Below the pieces are notes generated by a model. That model worked only from the letters and a program-made list of their open reading frames with translations. It did no database searches and had not been told where the DNA came from. Below are positions 46,535-55,589 of a DNA stretch of 64,000 nucleotides, in pieces; the stretch's first letter is position 1; every line of letters begins with the position of its first letter. Origin of the DNA: an uncultured Halomonas sp. (GTDB lineage Bacteria > Pseudomonadota > Gammaproteobacteria > Pseudomonadales > Halomonadaceae); assembly GCF_947500835.1 (NCBI RefSeq), contig NZ_CANMTQ010000001.1:602721-666720 (forward strand). The letters are read 5' to 3'. Position numbers and translations under genes: made by a program.

Positions 46535-46546
46535 GGGGTCGTTCCT

Positions 46547-47935
46547 CTATTCGCCAAAATGCTGTCCGTAGCTGTCCGGAGCCAGATCCTCGAAGCGGGT
46601 ATATTTACCAATGAAGGCCATATGCACGGTCCCGATGGGACCATTACGCTGCTTTCCGATGATCAGCTCAGCCAGCCCTTTATTATCCGGGTTATCGCTA
46701 TTATAGACCTCATCGCGGTAAACGAAGGCGATGACGTCTGCATCCTGTTCAATCGCGCCAGATTCGCGTAGATCCGACATCACCGGGCGCTTGTTCGGGC
46801 GTTGCTCCAAAGAGCGGTTGAGCTGGGACAGCGCAATCACGGGGCAACCGAACTCCTTGGCCAGACCCTTGAGGGAGCGGGAGATCTCCGATATCTCCCC
46901 GGTACGGTTTTCGGAAAACCCCGGAATCTGCATCAGCTGAAGATAATCGATCATGATCAGGCCCAGGTTGCCCTGCTCGCGTACCACCCGGCGAATGCGT
47001 GAACGCATCTCGTTGGGCGACAGCGCCGCCGTGTCGTCGATGAAAAGCTGCTTGTCCTTGAGCAGGTTGACCGCCGAGGTCAGCCGTGGCCAATCCTCGT
47101 CCTCGAGTTGCCCGGTACGCATCCGGGTCTGATCGATGCGCCCTAGGGAAGACAGCATACGCAGCATGAGGGAGTCCGCGGGCATCTCCATGGAAAACAC
47201 CATCACCGGCTTGTCGCTGGAGATGACCGCATGCTCCACCAGATTCATGGCAAAGGTGGTTTTGCCCATGGAGGGGCGTCCGGCAATGATCACAAGATCC
47301 GAGGGTTGCAGGCCCGAAGTCATGTCATCGAGATCGCGAAATCCAGAGGACAGGCCGGTCATCTGACCCTGCATGTTGAACAGCTCGTCGATGCGATCGA
47401 CCGCCTTGGTCAACAGCTGACTCATGCCCACGGGACCACCGGTCTTGGGCCGTGACTCACTGATCTGAAAGACCATGCGCTCGGCCTCGTTGACCAGCTC
47501 ATCCGAAGGTCTTCCTTGAGGGCTGAAGGCGCTCTCTGCGATCTGATGGGCAGCCTGGATCAACTTGCGCAGTGTGGCGCGCTCACGCACGATATCCGCA
47601 TAGGCGCGGATGTTGCCCGCGGAAGGCGTATTGCGGGCCAGCTCCGCCAAATAAGCCAGCCCCCCCACAGTATCGAGCTGATCGCGATTCTCCAATGCCT
47701 CGGATAGCGTTACCACATCGAGAGGATGAGAGGATTCCGCCAGTTGGATCATGGCATTGAACACCAGCCGGTGTTCATAGCGGTAAAAATCATCCGCCAC
47801 CAATCGCTCGGAGACGGTGTCCCAGGCATCGTTGTCGAGCATCAACCCGCCCAGCACCGATTGTTCGGCCTCCAGGGAGTGGGGTGGCACCTTGAGCGCC
47901 GCGGTTTCCTGATCGGCTTCGAGGGTTTCATTCAT
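46547..47935 (-). CDS. dnaB: DnaB, replicative DNA helicase
   Basis: Hexameric 5'-3' helicase of about 462 residues. The N-terminal helical domain (PPHSLEAEQSVLGGLMLD) is followed by the RecA-like domain with Walker A AGRPSMGKTTFAMN (about residues 223-236), Walker B LIMIDYLQLM and the DLRESGAIEQDADVI arginine-finger region. ATG 47935 gives the usual length; GTG 47944 is in frame but too close to the AAGG site. A rhodanese gene separates it from rplI, a break from the usual rplI-dnaB adjacency. No intein is present. Confidence 0.96.
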   Translation of the reverse strand: MNETLEADQETAALKVPPHSLEAEQSVLGGLMLDNDAWDTVSERLVADDFYRYEHRLVFNAMIQLAESSHPLDVVTLSEALENRDQLDTVGGLAYLAELARNTPSAGNIRAYADIVRERATLRKLIQAAHQIAESAFSPQGRPSDELVNEAERMVFQISESRPKTGGPVGMSQLLTKAVDRIDELFNMQGQMTGLSSGFRDLDDMTSGLQPSDLVIIAGRPSMGKTTFAMNLVEHAVISSDKPVMVFSMEMPADSLMLRMLSSLGRIDQTRMRTGQLEDEDWPRLTSAVNLLKDKQLFIDDTAALSPNEMRSRIRRVVREQGNLGLIMIDYLQLMQIPGFSENRTGEISEISRSLKGLAKEFGCPVIALSQLNRSLEQRPNKRPVMSDLRESGAIEQDADVIAFVYRDEVYNSDNPDNKGLAELIIGKQRNGPIGTVHMAFIGKYTRFEDLAPDSYGQHFGE

Positions 47936-48061
47936 GACAGACACAGACCTTGGGCAATGCGGATAGCGTGCTCATTCTACCTTATTGGCTGCCACCCCCC
48001 TATCGTCGTTTTCACCCTGAACGCTTAGCGATATTGAATCTTGTCTCCAAGCCTTCGGCCA

Positions 48062-48643
48062 TCAGGATGAAGGACGCCAAGCCACCTCCGGGTCGATCTC
48101 ATAGCTCCAGGGCAGCCCGGAATTGCGCCAGCCATCGACCGCTCGCACTCCTTTCGAGTTTCTTTTCTCAAGCGGTGAGCCCTCGAAACCCTGATCCATC
48201 GAGTGAACATTGTTAAAGCCCATTGCGGCCACCCGCTCGGCAGCCTTGTCACTGCGCGAGCCAGAGCGACACATGAAAACGATCGGCGTATCGTCATCGA
48301 CTCCACGCTCAACCAGGGCCTGCTGGATCTGAGCATCAAAGTCAGGGTTGGGCACCATCGCCCAGGTATTTGCCCCCTCGTCAAAATTCTCACGATCCGC
48401 TAGTGCCAAAGGCACATGAATATCCGTCGGGGTAGCAAAACCAGTGAACTTGATCTCGATAGGATCTCGTACGTCGACCAGCATCGCCTGAGCGTTGCTC
48501 TCAAGCAGCTCGTAGGCCTCTTGAGCTTCTATCTTTTGAACCTGGCCTTGCGTGGCATCGTCCGCCACGGTGCTAACCGAAATGCCGAAGAGAAGCGTCA
48601 GCGCCAGGACGGTGCAAGGAAAAAAATGATCTGGGCTTTTCAT
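48062..48643 (-). CDS. Exported rhodanese-domain protein
   Basis: A 193-residue protein with a signal peptide (FPCTVLALTLLFGISVSTVA, cleavage near residue 27) and one rhodanese domain. The active-site loop is CRSGSRS (about residues 143-149), a cysteine-containing loop suited to sulfur or phosphate chemistry. VDVRDPIEIKFTGFATPTDIHVPLAL is the CH2-type N-terminal half. Similar periplasmic rhodaneses occur near c-type cytochrome or sulfur genes; none is here. It lies between the rplI terminator and dnaB. Confidence 0.85.
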   Translation of the reverse strand: MKSPDHFFPCTVLALTLLFGISVSTVADDATQGQVQKIEAQEAYELLESNAQAMLVDVRDPIEIKFTGFATPTDIHVPLALADRENFDEGANTWAMVPNPDFDAQIQQALVERGVDDDTPIVFMCRSGSRSDKAAERVAAMGFNNVHSMDQGFEGSPLEKRNSKGVRAVDGWRNSGLPWSYEIDPEVAWRPSS

Positions 48644-48685
48644 GGTCTACACCTTTCACGTGAGGGACGGGGCAAATCAGTATAC

Positions 48686-48716
48686 AAAAAAACGCGGCAG
48701 ACGAGCTGCCGCGTTT
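48686..48716 (-). terminator. Rho-independent terminator of the rpsF-rplI operon
   Basis: A perfect 10-base-pair GC-rich stem (AACGCGGCAG at 48691-48700 with 48706-48715, extended by A-T pairs) and a 5-base loop. On the minus strand it is followed by a run of T (complement of 48686-48690). It lies about 20 bases past the rplI stop. Confidence 0.92.
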
Positions 48717-48734
48717 CGATGCATCCAGAACCGA

Positions 48735-49181
48735 TTATTCCGCCACCACTACCACGCGAATAGTGGCATTGACCTCAGGGTGCAGGTGCAGTTGCACGTC
48801 GTACTCACCGGTAGCACGAAGAGGACCTTCCGGCATACGGACTTCGCTCTTGGAGACTTCGATGCCGGCCTGATACAACGCGTCCGCCAGGTCGCGAGGA
48901 CCGATCGAACCAAACAGCTTGCCTTCGTCACCGGCCTTGGCAACCAACGACAGTTCGATGTCGTTGAGCTGTTCGGCGCGATTTTCGGCTTCGCTCTTGC
49001 GCTCTGCTGCCTGCGCTTCGAGCTCGGCACGCTGAGCTTCGAATGCTTGCACATTTTCCTTGGTTGCCGGTACGGCCAGGCCGTAGGGCACCAGATAGTT
49101 ACGGCCATAACCGGGCTTGACGGTGACCTTGTCACCTAACGCACCCAGTCTACCGATATTGTCGAGCAGAATGACTTCCAT
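48735..49181 (-). CDS. rplI: 50S ribosomal protein bL9
   Basis: A 148-residue L9 with the N-terminal domain [32 protein letters not shown], a long connecting helix ([27 protein letters not shown]) and the C-terminal rRNA-binding domain. The length is standard. It is the last gene before the strong terminator at 48686-48716. Confidence 0.97.
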   Translation of the reverse strand: MEVILLDNIGRLGALGDKVTVKPGYGRNYLVPYGLAVPATKENVQAFEAQRAELEAQAAERKSEAENRAEQLNDIELSLVAKAGDEGKLFGSIGPRDLADALYQAGIEVSKSEVRMPEGPLRATGEYDVQLHLHPEVNATIRVVVVAE

Positions 49182-49196
49182 CTCGTTAACCTCTTG

Positions 49197-50048
49197 TCAT
49201 TGGCTGCGGGCCATTCGGCCGCGAAAATCCGCGAAGGTATCAATGAAACCCAGCAGCAGCACAATCAAAATCATGGGCCATGTCGTCAGCAGCAATATAT
49301 AAAACGCTACCAGCCATAGCTTGTTCATACCCTTGAGACCGACAAAACCGTGTATCAGCGCGACGCCACTCACCAATAGCGGCACCCAGGTCAGCATGGC
49401 AAGGGCAGGTAATGCCAGCACCATACCTATGACTCCCAGCCCAACCAGCAGTGCCAGTTCCTTGACCGTAAGCCGCAGTGCATGGAACTCACTGCGAAAG
49501 CCACCGGGATTGTACAAACCCGCCTGCCAGCTACGCGCCAACGCAAGACACGCCACCGCAGCCAACAATACGATCAATCCCGTCACGCCACCGATCAGCA
49601 GGCCAGCCAGTTGCTCGGTAGCAACACCCTGCTCATTGAGCTGACTCAGCATTCGCTCGATTTCCGGCGAACTCTGCTGCAGCTGTTCAAGCAGCGGTCC
49701 CGCCCCGCCAGGTGGCAGGAATATTCCCAGTTGAATCATCACTGCCCCGACCAGGGCACCTATGATCAACGCTTCGCTCCAACGCATGCGGGCACGCAGC
49801 ACGGTGGCCATCAGCGTCACCAGCAGCAGGCTTGCCAAGGGAATGACGTCTCCCTGGCTCCACCACCAACCAGCGGGCACCGCCGCAGCGATGATCACCA
49901 CAAGCGCTGAACTCAGCCCAAGACGCAGAGTGACCAAGGCAGCTACCGCAGCGCTGAACCAGAATAGCCACGGCACGATAGCCGCTAGAGCAGCGGCGCC
50001 TGCTGCCTGGGGTGTACCGCGCATTACCCAGCGGGCCAGAGGAAGCAT
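49197..50048 (-). CDS. DUF2232 integral membrane protein
   Basis: A 283-residue protein with about eight hydrophobic helices (ALVVIIAAAVPAGWWW; SLLLVTLMATVL; LLIGGVTGLIVLLAAVACLAL). It belongs to the DUF2232/YybS-like family, which sits between rpsR and rplI in many gammaproteobacteria and near rplI-dnaB in Firmicutes. The function is unknown. GTG 50051 precedes the ATG by one codon; I use the ATG. It starts 12 bases after rpsR and ends 15 bases before rplI. Confidence 0.85.
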   Translation of the reverse strand: MLPLARWVMRGTPQAAGAAALAAIVPWLFWFSAAVAALVTLRLGLSSALVVIIAAAVPAGWWWSQGDVIPLASLLLVTLMATVLRARMRWSEALIIGALVGAVMIQLGIFLPPGGAGPLLEQLQQSSPEIERMLSQLNEQGVATEQLAGLLIGGVTGLIVLLAAVACLALARSWQAGLYNPGGFRSEFHALRLTVKELALLVGLGVIGMVLALPALAMLTWVPLLVSGVALIHGFVGLKGMNKLWLVAFYILLLTTWPMILIVLLLGFIDTFADFRGRMARSQ

Positions 50049-50060
50049 CACGCTAACGTC

Positions 50061-50288
50061 TTACTGGTGACTATCGGTATAGGGTAGTAGCGACAGATAA
50101 CGAGCACGCTTGATAGCAGTCGAAAGCTGGCGCTGATAACGCGCTCGCGTGCCCGTGATACGGCTCGGAACAATCTTGCCGGTTTCCGTGATATAGGCCT
50201 TGAGCATGTCGATATCCTTATAATCGATATGCTTTATACCTTCTGCGGTGAAACGGCAGAACTTACGGCGACGGAAAAAACGTGCCAT
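50061..50288 (-). CDS. rpsR: 30S ribosomal protein bS18
   Basis: A 75-residue S18 with the family sequence [22 protein letters not shown] and [19 protein letters not shown]. One cysteine (residue 11) is the usual one of the C+ form. bS18 contacts bS6, encoded 24 bases upstream, in the 30S platform. Confidence 0.97.
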   Translation of the reverse strand: MARFFRRRKFCRFTAEGIKHIDYKDIDMLKAYITETGKIVPSRITGTRARYQRQLSTAIKRARYLSLLPYTDSHQ

Positions 50289-50312
50289 GAATCATCCTCC
50301 TGGAAGTGCGGA

Positions 50313-50792
50313 TCACTGGGCGTCAGCGGTTTGCGTACGCGCGGAACTGTCGTCGGAGCGCTCACGGCTGTCGTCGGAACGTTCGCGGCTGTCGTCGTCA
50401 CGCTCACGGCTGTCATCGTCACGCTCGCCACGAGGCTTGTCGGAACGATCTTCACGACGCGGGCGACGATCATCAGCAGGCTTCATCATCGGTGAGGCTT
50501 CGGTAACGGCTTCCTTGCAGCGCACGACCAGGCTACGGATGATTGCATCGTTGAAACGGAAGATGTTCTCGAGTTCGTCGAGAGTCTCGCCGCGGCACTC
50601 GATGTTCATCAGCACGTAATGGGCTTTGTGAATCTTGTTGATCGGATAGGCCAGGTGACGGCGGCCCCAATCCTCAAGACGGTGAACGGTACCGCCGTTG
50701 TCGGTAACGAGCCCGGTATAGCGCTCGACCATGGCGGACACTTGTTCGCTCTGGTCCGGATGGACCATGAAGACGACTTCATAATGACGCAT
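50313..50792 (-). CDS. rpsF: 30S ribosomal protein bS6 with repeat-rich C-terminal tail
   Basis: A 159-residue S6, longer than E. coli bS6 (131-135). The globular domain ([42 protein letters not shown]) ends near residue 110. The tail contains [21 protein letters not shown] and then four near-identical 7-residue units of the type DDSRER(D/S), before [10 protein letters not shown]. In E. coli the acidic bS6 tail is glutamylated by RimK; this tail is mixed-charge. It heads the rpsF-rpsR-DUF2232-rplI operon. Confidence 0.96.
   Translation of the reverse strand: MRHYEVVFMVHPDQSEQVSAMVERYTGLVTDNGGTVHRLEDWGRRHLAYPINKIHKAHYVLMNIECRGETLDELENIFRFNDAIIRSLVVRCKEAVTEASPMMKPADDRRPRREDRSDKPRGERDDDSRERDDDSRERSDDSRERSDDSSARTQTADAQ
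50347..50430 (-). repeat. Four 21-base tandem repeats in rpsF
   Basis: Four adjacent 21-base units start at 50347, 50368, 50389 and 50410. They differ at a few positions and stay in frame, each encoding a DDSRER(D/S)-type heptapeptide in the bS6 tail. Unit number is likely to vary between strains by slippage. It is not a CRISPR array. Confidence 0.92.
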
Positions 50793-50949
50793 GAACTCTC
50801 CTTTCGGTTTGACAGCTTCCTAGGGGCAAGGAAATCCCGCCGCGGGAAGCAAGGAGTCGTGGTTTACTAGGTGAACTAGATAGGGTGTTCGAAGAACCGC
50901 GTTATTGTAGTGATCGCCCCCTCTTCTTGCAAGAAAATGCAACATCCTG

Positions 50950-51786
50950 TCAGCGCCGTTGGCGCACGACTTCATACAAACAGATACCGGCAGCTACCGA
51001 CACGTTGAGACTGGAGACACTGCCAGCCATGGGTAACGTGATCAGCGTGTCGCAGGCTTCCCGGGTCAGGCGCCTCAATCCCTTGCCTTCGGCGCCCATC
51101 ACCAGCCCGCAAGAGCCGGTCAAATCGATGTCGAACAAGCTTGTTTCCGCCTCACCGGCCGTTCCGCTCAGCCAGACCCCGGCCTCCTTGAGCCGTGCCA
51201 TGGCTCTTGCCAGATTGGTGACCTGATAAACCGGCACGCTCTCCGCAGCACCCGAAGCCACCTTGCGCACCACGGCATTGAGAGGCGCAGACTTGTCCTT
51301 GGGCAGGATGACGCCATGAGCACCCGCCGCGTCGGCGCTGCGCAGACAGGCGCCGAGATTGTGCACGTCGGTCACGCCATCAAGGATCAATAGCAGCGGG
51401 GGCTCCGGGTGCGGCCATCCATTGAGCCGCAGCATCAGCTCTTCTTCACTGTGGGCCATAAGGGGCGTGCAGAAGGCAACGACGCCTTGATGAGCGCCCC
51501 CCTGGGCGATCTCATCAAGCACGTCGCGAGGGTGATGGGTCAAGTGCGTACCGGCATCCCGCGCCTTGTCGACTAGCGTGGACAAACGCGTTTCCGCCTG
51601 GCCTTCCTGCACCCACAGCTCTCGCGGCGCGGCATCCTGGTTGAACAGAGCCTCGACCGCGTGCATGCCAAACACGGCATCCAAGCCATTGGGTCTGGCC
51701 GCCCCGGTCGATGGCGGGTTCTTGAAGGATTTATGCCGTGCCCCTCGGGATGGATTACGGGGGCGAGATGAACCGGCGCGACTCAT
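50950..51786 (-). CDS. rlmB: RlmB, 23S rRNA (guanosine-2'-O)-methyltransferase
   Basis: SpoU/TrmH-family enzyme that methylates G2251 in the 23S P-loop. The 278-residue protein has a basic N-terminal extension (about 30 residues), the substrate-binding domain VFGMHAVEAL and the three SpoU motifs: NLGACLRSADAAG (about 150), VMGAEGKGLRR (about 230) and SLNVSVAAGICLYE (about 258). Its ATG overlaps the rnr stop (ATGA at 51783-51786), the conserved rnr-rlmB pairing. Confidence 0.95.
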   Translation of the reverse strand: MSRAGSSRPRNPSRGARHKSFKNPPSTGAARPNGLDAVFGMHAVEALFNQDAAPRELWVQEGQAETRLSTLVDKARDAGTHLTHHPRDVLDEIAQGGAHQGVVAFCTPLMAHSEEELMLRLNGWPHPEPPLLLILDGVTDVHNLGACLRSADAAGAHGVILPKDKSAPLNAVVRKVASGAAESVPVYQVTNLARAMARLKEAGVWLSGTAGEAETSLFDIDLTGSCGLVMGAEGKGLRRLTREACDTLITLPMAGSVSSLNVSVAAGICLYEVVRQRR

Positions 51787-54221
51787 GACTTGTTGCCTGC
51801 GGGCTTACGCCTACCCCGCCGGGAACGACCTGGCGCACCATCCTTGTCTTTTTCGCGCTCTTTCTTGCCCGGCCGTGACTTGCGCTTACTGGCCTTTGCC
51901 TGGCCTGCCTTTTCGTCCTTGGACGCCGGGGCGCCAGCACCGGCCTTGGGCTTGCGCGGCTGGCGCTGCTTGCGAGGCTTTTCGTCGATCAGCTCGAAAT
52001 CGATCTTGCGATCGTCGAGATCGACCCGGGCTACCTGCACGGTGACCCCATCCCCAAGACGATAGGCCATACCGCCCCGCTCACCCTTGAGGCGATGCTT
52101 CTCAGGCTCGTAATGGTAGTAGTCCGAAGGTAGCGAGGTGACATGAACCAGCCCCTCCACATACACATCGTCGAGCCGCACGAAGATGCCGAATCCGGTC
52201 ACCGAGGCGATGGTACCCTCGAAGACTTCGCCTACCTTGTCGGACATGAACTCGCACTTGAGCCAGTCGGCAACATCTCGGGTGGCGTCGTCGGCGCGGC
52301 GCTCGGTCATCGAGCAATGCTCTCCCAATTCGACCATCTGCTCGAAGGTATAAGGGCACCACTGGCTGGGCTTTTCCACCGGGGCGCCTTCGACCCGCTG
52401 TACCGTCGCGGTCTTGCGCGGACCTCGAATCACGGAGCGAATCGCGCGATGCACCAGTAGATCCGGATAGCGCCGGATTGGCGAGGTGAAGTGGGCATAG
52501 GCCTGATAGGCCAAACCGAAGTGTCCTTCATTCTGCGGTGAATAAACCGCCTGACTCATGGAGCGCAGCATCACCGTTTGAATGATATCCGCGTCCGGCC
52601 GATCCTTGATCACTTCGCGCAGCGCCTGGTAATCCTGAGGCGTGGGGTCATCCCCGCCCCCCAGGGACAGGCCCAGTTCGTTGAGGAACAGGCGCAGCTT
52701 GTCGAGACGCTCAGGGGAGGGCGGCTGGTGAATACGATACAGCGCTGGCAGATCATGCTTGTCGAGGAAACGCGCGGTAGCAACGTTGGCCGCCAGCATG
52801 CACTCCTCGATCAGCTTGTGGGCATCGTTGCGGGTGCGCGGCACGATGGCTTCGATCTTGCGCTCGGCGTTGAACAGGATTTCCGTTTCCGTGGTTTCGA
52901 AATCGATGGCGCCACGTTGACTGCGGGACTCCCGCAGTATCTTGTAGAGCGCATGCAGGCTTTTCAGTGACGGCAACACTGAGCGATAGCGCTCGCACAA
53001 TGCCTTGCCCTCGGCGCTGTCCGGCGATTCGAGCATTTCTCCAACTTGGGTGTAGGTCAACCGAGCATGGGAGCGAATGACCGCCTCATAGAACTTGTAA
53101 CGACTGATGGCGCCAGTCTGGGAAATGTTCATCTCACAGACAAGGGTCAAGCGATCCACGTCAGGATTCAGCGAGCAGAGGCCATTGGAAAGAAGCTCCG
53201 GCAGCATCGGCACTACTTGCCCCGGAAAGTAGACCGAATTGCCCCGGGTATGACCTTCCTGATCCAGCGCCGAGCCGATTCGAACGTAGTGAGAGACATC
53301 GGCGATGGCGACCAGCAGCTTCCAGCTTCCGGACTTGGTCTTCCAGGCACATACCGCGTCATCGAAATCCTTGGCGTCCTCGCCATCGATAGTGACCAGG
53401 GGCGTATCCCGCAGGTCGACCCGATGCTGCTTGTCCGCCTCAAGCACTTCTGCAGAGATGCCGGCAATTTCATCTTCGACTTCCGGCGGGAAATCCGCGG
53501 GGATATCGTGGCTGCGAATAGCAATGTCGATCTCCATGCCTGGGTCCATACGCTCTCCCAGCACCTCGACGACTTCACCCACCGGCTGCATTCGGGTCTC
53601 CGGCTGCTGGGTGATCTTTACCGAAACGACCTGACCGTCCTTGGCGCCCCCCGTCGCCTTGTTAGGAATGATCACTTCGAGCGGAATGCGCGAATTCTCC
53701 GGGATCAATACGCTGAATTCGCTGGAGCGCTCACGATAGATACCCACCAGTGTCTGAGTATTACGCACCAATATCTCGACAATAGTGGCCTCGTCGCGGC
53801 CACGCCGATCCCTGCCACTCACACGCGTCAAGACATGGTCACCATGAAAGACCCGGCGCATCTGGCGAGGGGGCATCACCAGATCCGGTTTCTTGCCGTC
53901 GTCACGAATCAAGAAACCAAAGCCGTCGCGATGCCCCAACACCTTGCCCTTGACCAGATCGAGCTTGTCGATCAAGGCGTAATTGCCTCGTCGATCCCGC
54001 AGTATCTGACCGTCGCGCTCCATGGCAGCCAGGCGTCGACGCACGGCTTCGAGCTGGTCCTCGTCTTCCAGGCCCAGCAGGCGGCTCATGTTCTCATGGG
54101 TAATGGGTTTACCGTAGTCCTCGAGTCGGGACAGAAGATACTCCCGACTGGGCACGGGTCGATCGTATTTGTGTGCTTCGCGCTCCGCCTGCGGGTCGTC
54201 GCTCAACGTCCAGTGGTTCAT
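51783..54221 (-). CDS. rnr: Ribonuclease R
   Basis: RNase II/RNB-family 3'-5' exoribonuclease of 812 residues that degrades structured RNA. In order: an N-terminal helix-turn-helix-like region (SREYLLSRLEDYGKPITHENMSRLL), cold-shock domains, the RNB catalytic domain with DGEDAKDFDDAV metal-binding aspartates (about residues 281-292), an S1 domain (GEVFEGTIASVTGFGIFVRLDDVYVEGLVHV, about 651-681) and a lysine/arginine-rich tail. I chose ATG 54221 (MNHWTLSDD, as in E. coli RNase R); the frame extends 65 codons upstream without similarity. The tail carries low-complexity KRKSRPGKKEREKD. Confidence 0.95.
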   Translation of the reverse strand: MNHWTLSDDPQAEREAHKYDRPVPSREYLLSRLEDYGKPITHENMSRLLGLEDEDQLEAVRRRLAAMERDGQILRDRRGNYALIDKLDLVKGKVLGHRDGFGFLIRDDGKKPDLVMPPRQMRRVFHGDHVLTRVSGRDRRGRDEATIVEILVRNTQTLVGIYRERSSEFSVLIPENSRIPLEVIIPNKATGGAKDGQVVSVKITQQPETRMQPVGEVVEVLGERMDPGMEIDIAIRSHDIPADFPPEVEDEIAGISAEVLEADKQHRVDLRDTPLVTIDGEDAKDFDDAVCAWKTKSGSWKLLVAIADVSHYVRIGSALDQEGHTRGNSVYFPGQVVPMLPELLSNGLCSLNPDVDRLTLVCEMNISQTGAISRYKFYEAVIRSHARLTYTQVGEMLESPDSAEGKALCERYRSVLPSLKSLHALYKILRESRSQRGAIDFETTETEILFNAERKIEAIVPRTRNDAHKLIEECMLAANVATARFLDKHDLPALYRIHQPPSPERLDKLRLFLNELGLSLGGGDDPTPQDYQALREVIKDRPDADIIQTVMLRSMSQAVYSPQNEGHFGLAYQAYAHFTSPIRRYPDLLVHRAIRSVIRGPRKTATVQRVEGAPVEKPSQWCPYTFEQMVELGEHCSMTERRADDATRDVADWLKCEFMSDKVGEVFEGTIASVTGFGIFVRLDDVYVEGLVHVTSLPSDYYHYEPEKHRLKGERGGMAYRLGDGVTVQVARVDLDDRKIDFELIDEKPRKQRQPRKPKAGAGAPASKDEKAGQAKASKRKSRPGKKEREKDKDGAPGRSRRGRRKPAGNKS

Positions 54222-54378
54222 GAATGAAGCTTCCTCAAAAAGAAATGGGCGTGCGGCAGTCGGTATGAAGCAAAATAAGAATAAAGTGTCATGGACGCAG
54301 TATAGCGCCGCCAGGGAAGCGACCCAACCATCACCTTGGGAAACCCCTAATTCGGCCGCTGAAACGGCGTTTTCCTGC

Positions 54379-54406
54379 TTGCATTCCGACGTAGAATCGG
54401 TAACAT
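54379..54406 (+). promoter_or_regulatory. Candidate promoter of the tRNA-Leu pair
   Basis: TTGCAT (54379-54384), a 16-base spacer and TAACAT (54401-54406) fit a sigma-70 promoter. Initiation near 54413 would begin about 6 bases before the first tRNA. It lies inside the divergent gap upstream of rnr. Confidence 0.4.
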
Positions 54407-54418
54407 GCGTGACCAATT

Positions 54419-54505
54419 GCCCGGGTGGCGGAATTGGTAGACGCGCTAGCTTCAGGTGCTAGTATCCTTACGGATGTGGAGGTTCAAGTCCTCTCCCGGG
54501 CACCA
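54419..54505 (+). tRNA. tRNA-Leu (anticodon CAG), copy 1
   Basis: An 87-base class II tRNA with encoded CCA. The acceptor stem GCCCGGG pairs with CCCGGGC, the D arm contains AATTGGTAGACGC, the anticodon CAG is at 54453-54455, a long variable arm follows, and the T arm contains GGTTCAAGTCC. It closely matches E. coli tRNA-Leu(CAG), the decoder of the frequent CUG codon. Confidence 0.97.
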
Positions 54506-54540
54506 AGTAAAGACTCCAGCAATACACATGACGATGATGC

Positions 54541-54627
54541 GCCCAGGTGGCGGAATTGGTAGACGCGCTAGCTTCAGGTGCTAGTATCCTTACGGATGTG
54601 GAGGTTCAAGTCCTCTCCTGGGCACCA
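54541..54627 (+). tRNA. tRNA-Leu (anticodon CAG), copy 2
   Basis: A second 87-base tRNA-Leu with encoded CCA, 35 bases after copy 1, anticodon CAG at 54575-54577. The body is identical to copy 1 except for one acceptor pair: GCCCAGG pairs with CCTGGGC, a compensated G-C to A-T change that keeps the stem. Confidence 0.97.
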
Positions 54628-54700
54628 AACGCAACGCATCATCTTCTCCTGTCCTCTCTTCTGCTTCCGTTCTCGTTTGTTCAGCCACTTTCTTGAATGC

Positions 54701-55555
54701 TCAATAACGCGACGGCAATCTGGCTACTTGCTTTAAATCCCATCCTTGTTCCCGAATGCTGCTTTCAAGCCCTGTTTCGACGTCATCCGGCAATAGCGAG
54801 AAGAAATCCAGGCCTGTCCGCGCCTCGATCTCATCGATACTCACAAGATAGCGATCCAGCGGTTCGTTTCCCTGTACCGTTTGCGGCATGAGAAATGCCA
54901 GCGCTTTGGGCTGCTTGCTCGGCACTACGATGATCTTATAGAACGCCTGGGGCACTTCGACCAGACCGACTCGGTTGAAGACATTATCGAGGAAGGCCGG
55001 TGGAAAGACGGGGCCCGTGATCACTTCAACGACTCCGAAGCGTGCTACGAAGTGATCGATGACTATCTCTTCGAGGCGTTGCCAAAGCTTGCGATTCAAG
55101 TCTGGCCGCTGGGGCGAGATGTTCGACATTAGAAAGGTCTGGGTTTGCGCAGTGCGCCCATGAACCGTGGCGATAGCATAGTTGGGCGCCAAATGACCTC
55201 TATCGTAACCGCTGCCAAAATAACTCTCCGGCGCAATGGGCCAAAGCGTTCGCCAATCCCGCTTGAAGTTCGGACGCGGGCCACTATGAGGATCGTCGAT
55301 CTCCCGCAGCTGATAACTCACCCAAAGCGGATTCACTCGCAGATCCGACCAGCCAATCAAGGTGCCATCGTTGCGCAGGACACGATGAAAATTGGTAAAG
55401 CCAAGCGTGTCCCAGGTAGGCACTCCCATCCAGCTCAACTGATCACGAACATCCTGCTCCTGCCAATACCACAAGCCGGTGGCAACCGACACAAACAGCA
55501 ATGAAACACCCAGGTTGCGCACCTGGCGGCGTATAAATGGAAAAGAAAGTAACAT
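54701..55555 (-). CDS. Membrane-anchored DNA/RNA non-specific endonuclease
   Basis: A 284-residue protein with an N-terminal helix (VRNLGVSLLFVSVATGLWYW) that can act as signal anchor, then a His-Me finger nuclease domain of the NucA/EndoG family. The catalytic DRGH motif is in GYDRGHLAPNYAI (about residues 117-129) and the metal-binding Asn in LMSNISPQRPDLNRKLW. The likely location is periplasmic or surface, where it could digest extracellular nucleic acid for phosphate or act during competence or defence. No cognate inhibitor such as NuiA is seen next to it. It lies downstream of the tRNA-Leu pair on the other strand. Confidence 0.88.
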   Translation of the reverse strand: MLLSFPFIRRQVRNLGVSLLFVSVATGLWYWQEQDVRDQLSWMGVPTWDTLGFTNFHRVLRNDGTLIGWSDLRVNPLWVSYQLREIDDPHSGPRPNFKRDWRTLWPIAPESYFGSGYDRGHLAPNYAIATVHGRTAQTQTFLMSNISPQRPDLNRKLWQRLEEIVIDHFVARFGVVEVITGPVFPPAFLDNVFNRVGLVEVPQAFYKIIVVPSKQPKALAFLMPQTVQGNEPLDRYLVSIDEIEARTGLDFFSLLPDDVETGLESSIREQGWDLKQVARLPSRY

Positions 55556-55589
55556 TGATCGCTTATTTGAATTTTATGTTGAAGCCAAC

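Noticed and set aside
50347..50430. Short regular repeats resembling a CRISPR array
   Set aside because: 21-base direct repeats without spacers, in frame inside rpsF; a coding tandem repeat.
54419..54627. tRNA-Leu pair as an integration site with a genomic island
   Set aside because: No integrase, no partial tRNA duplicate or direct repeat downstream within the window, and no composition shift.
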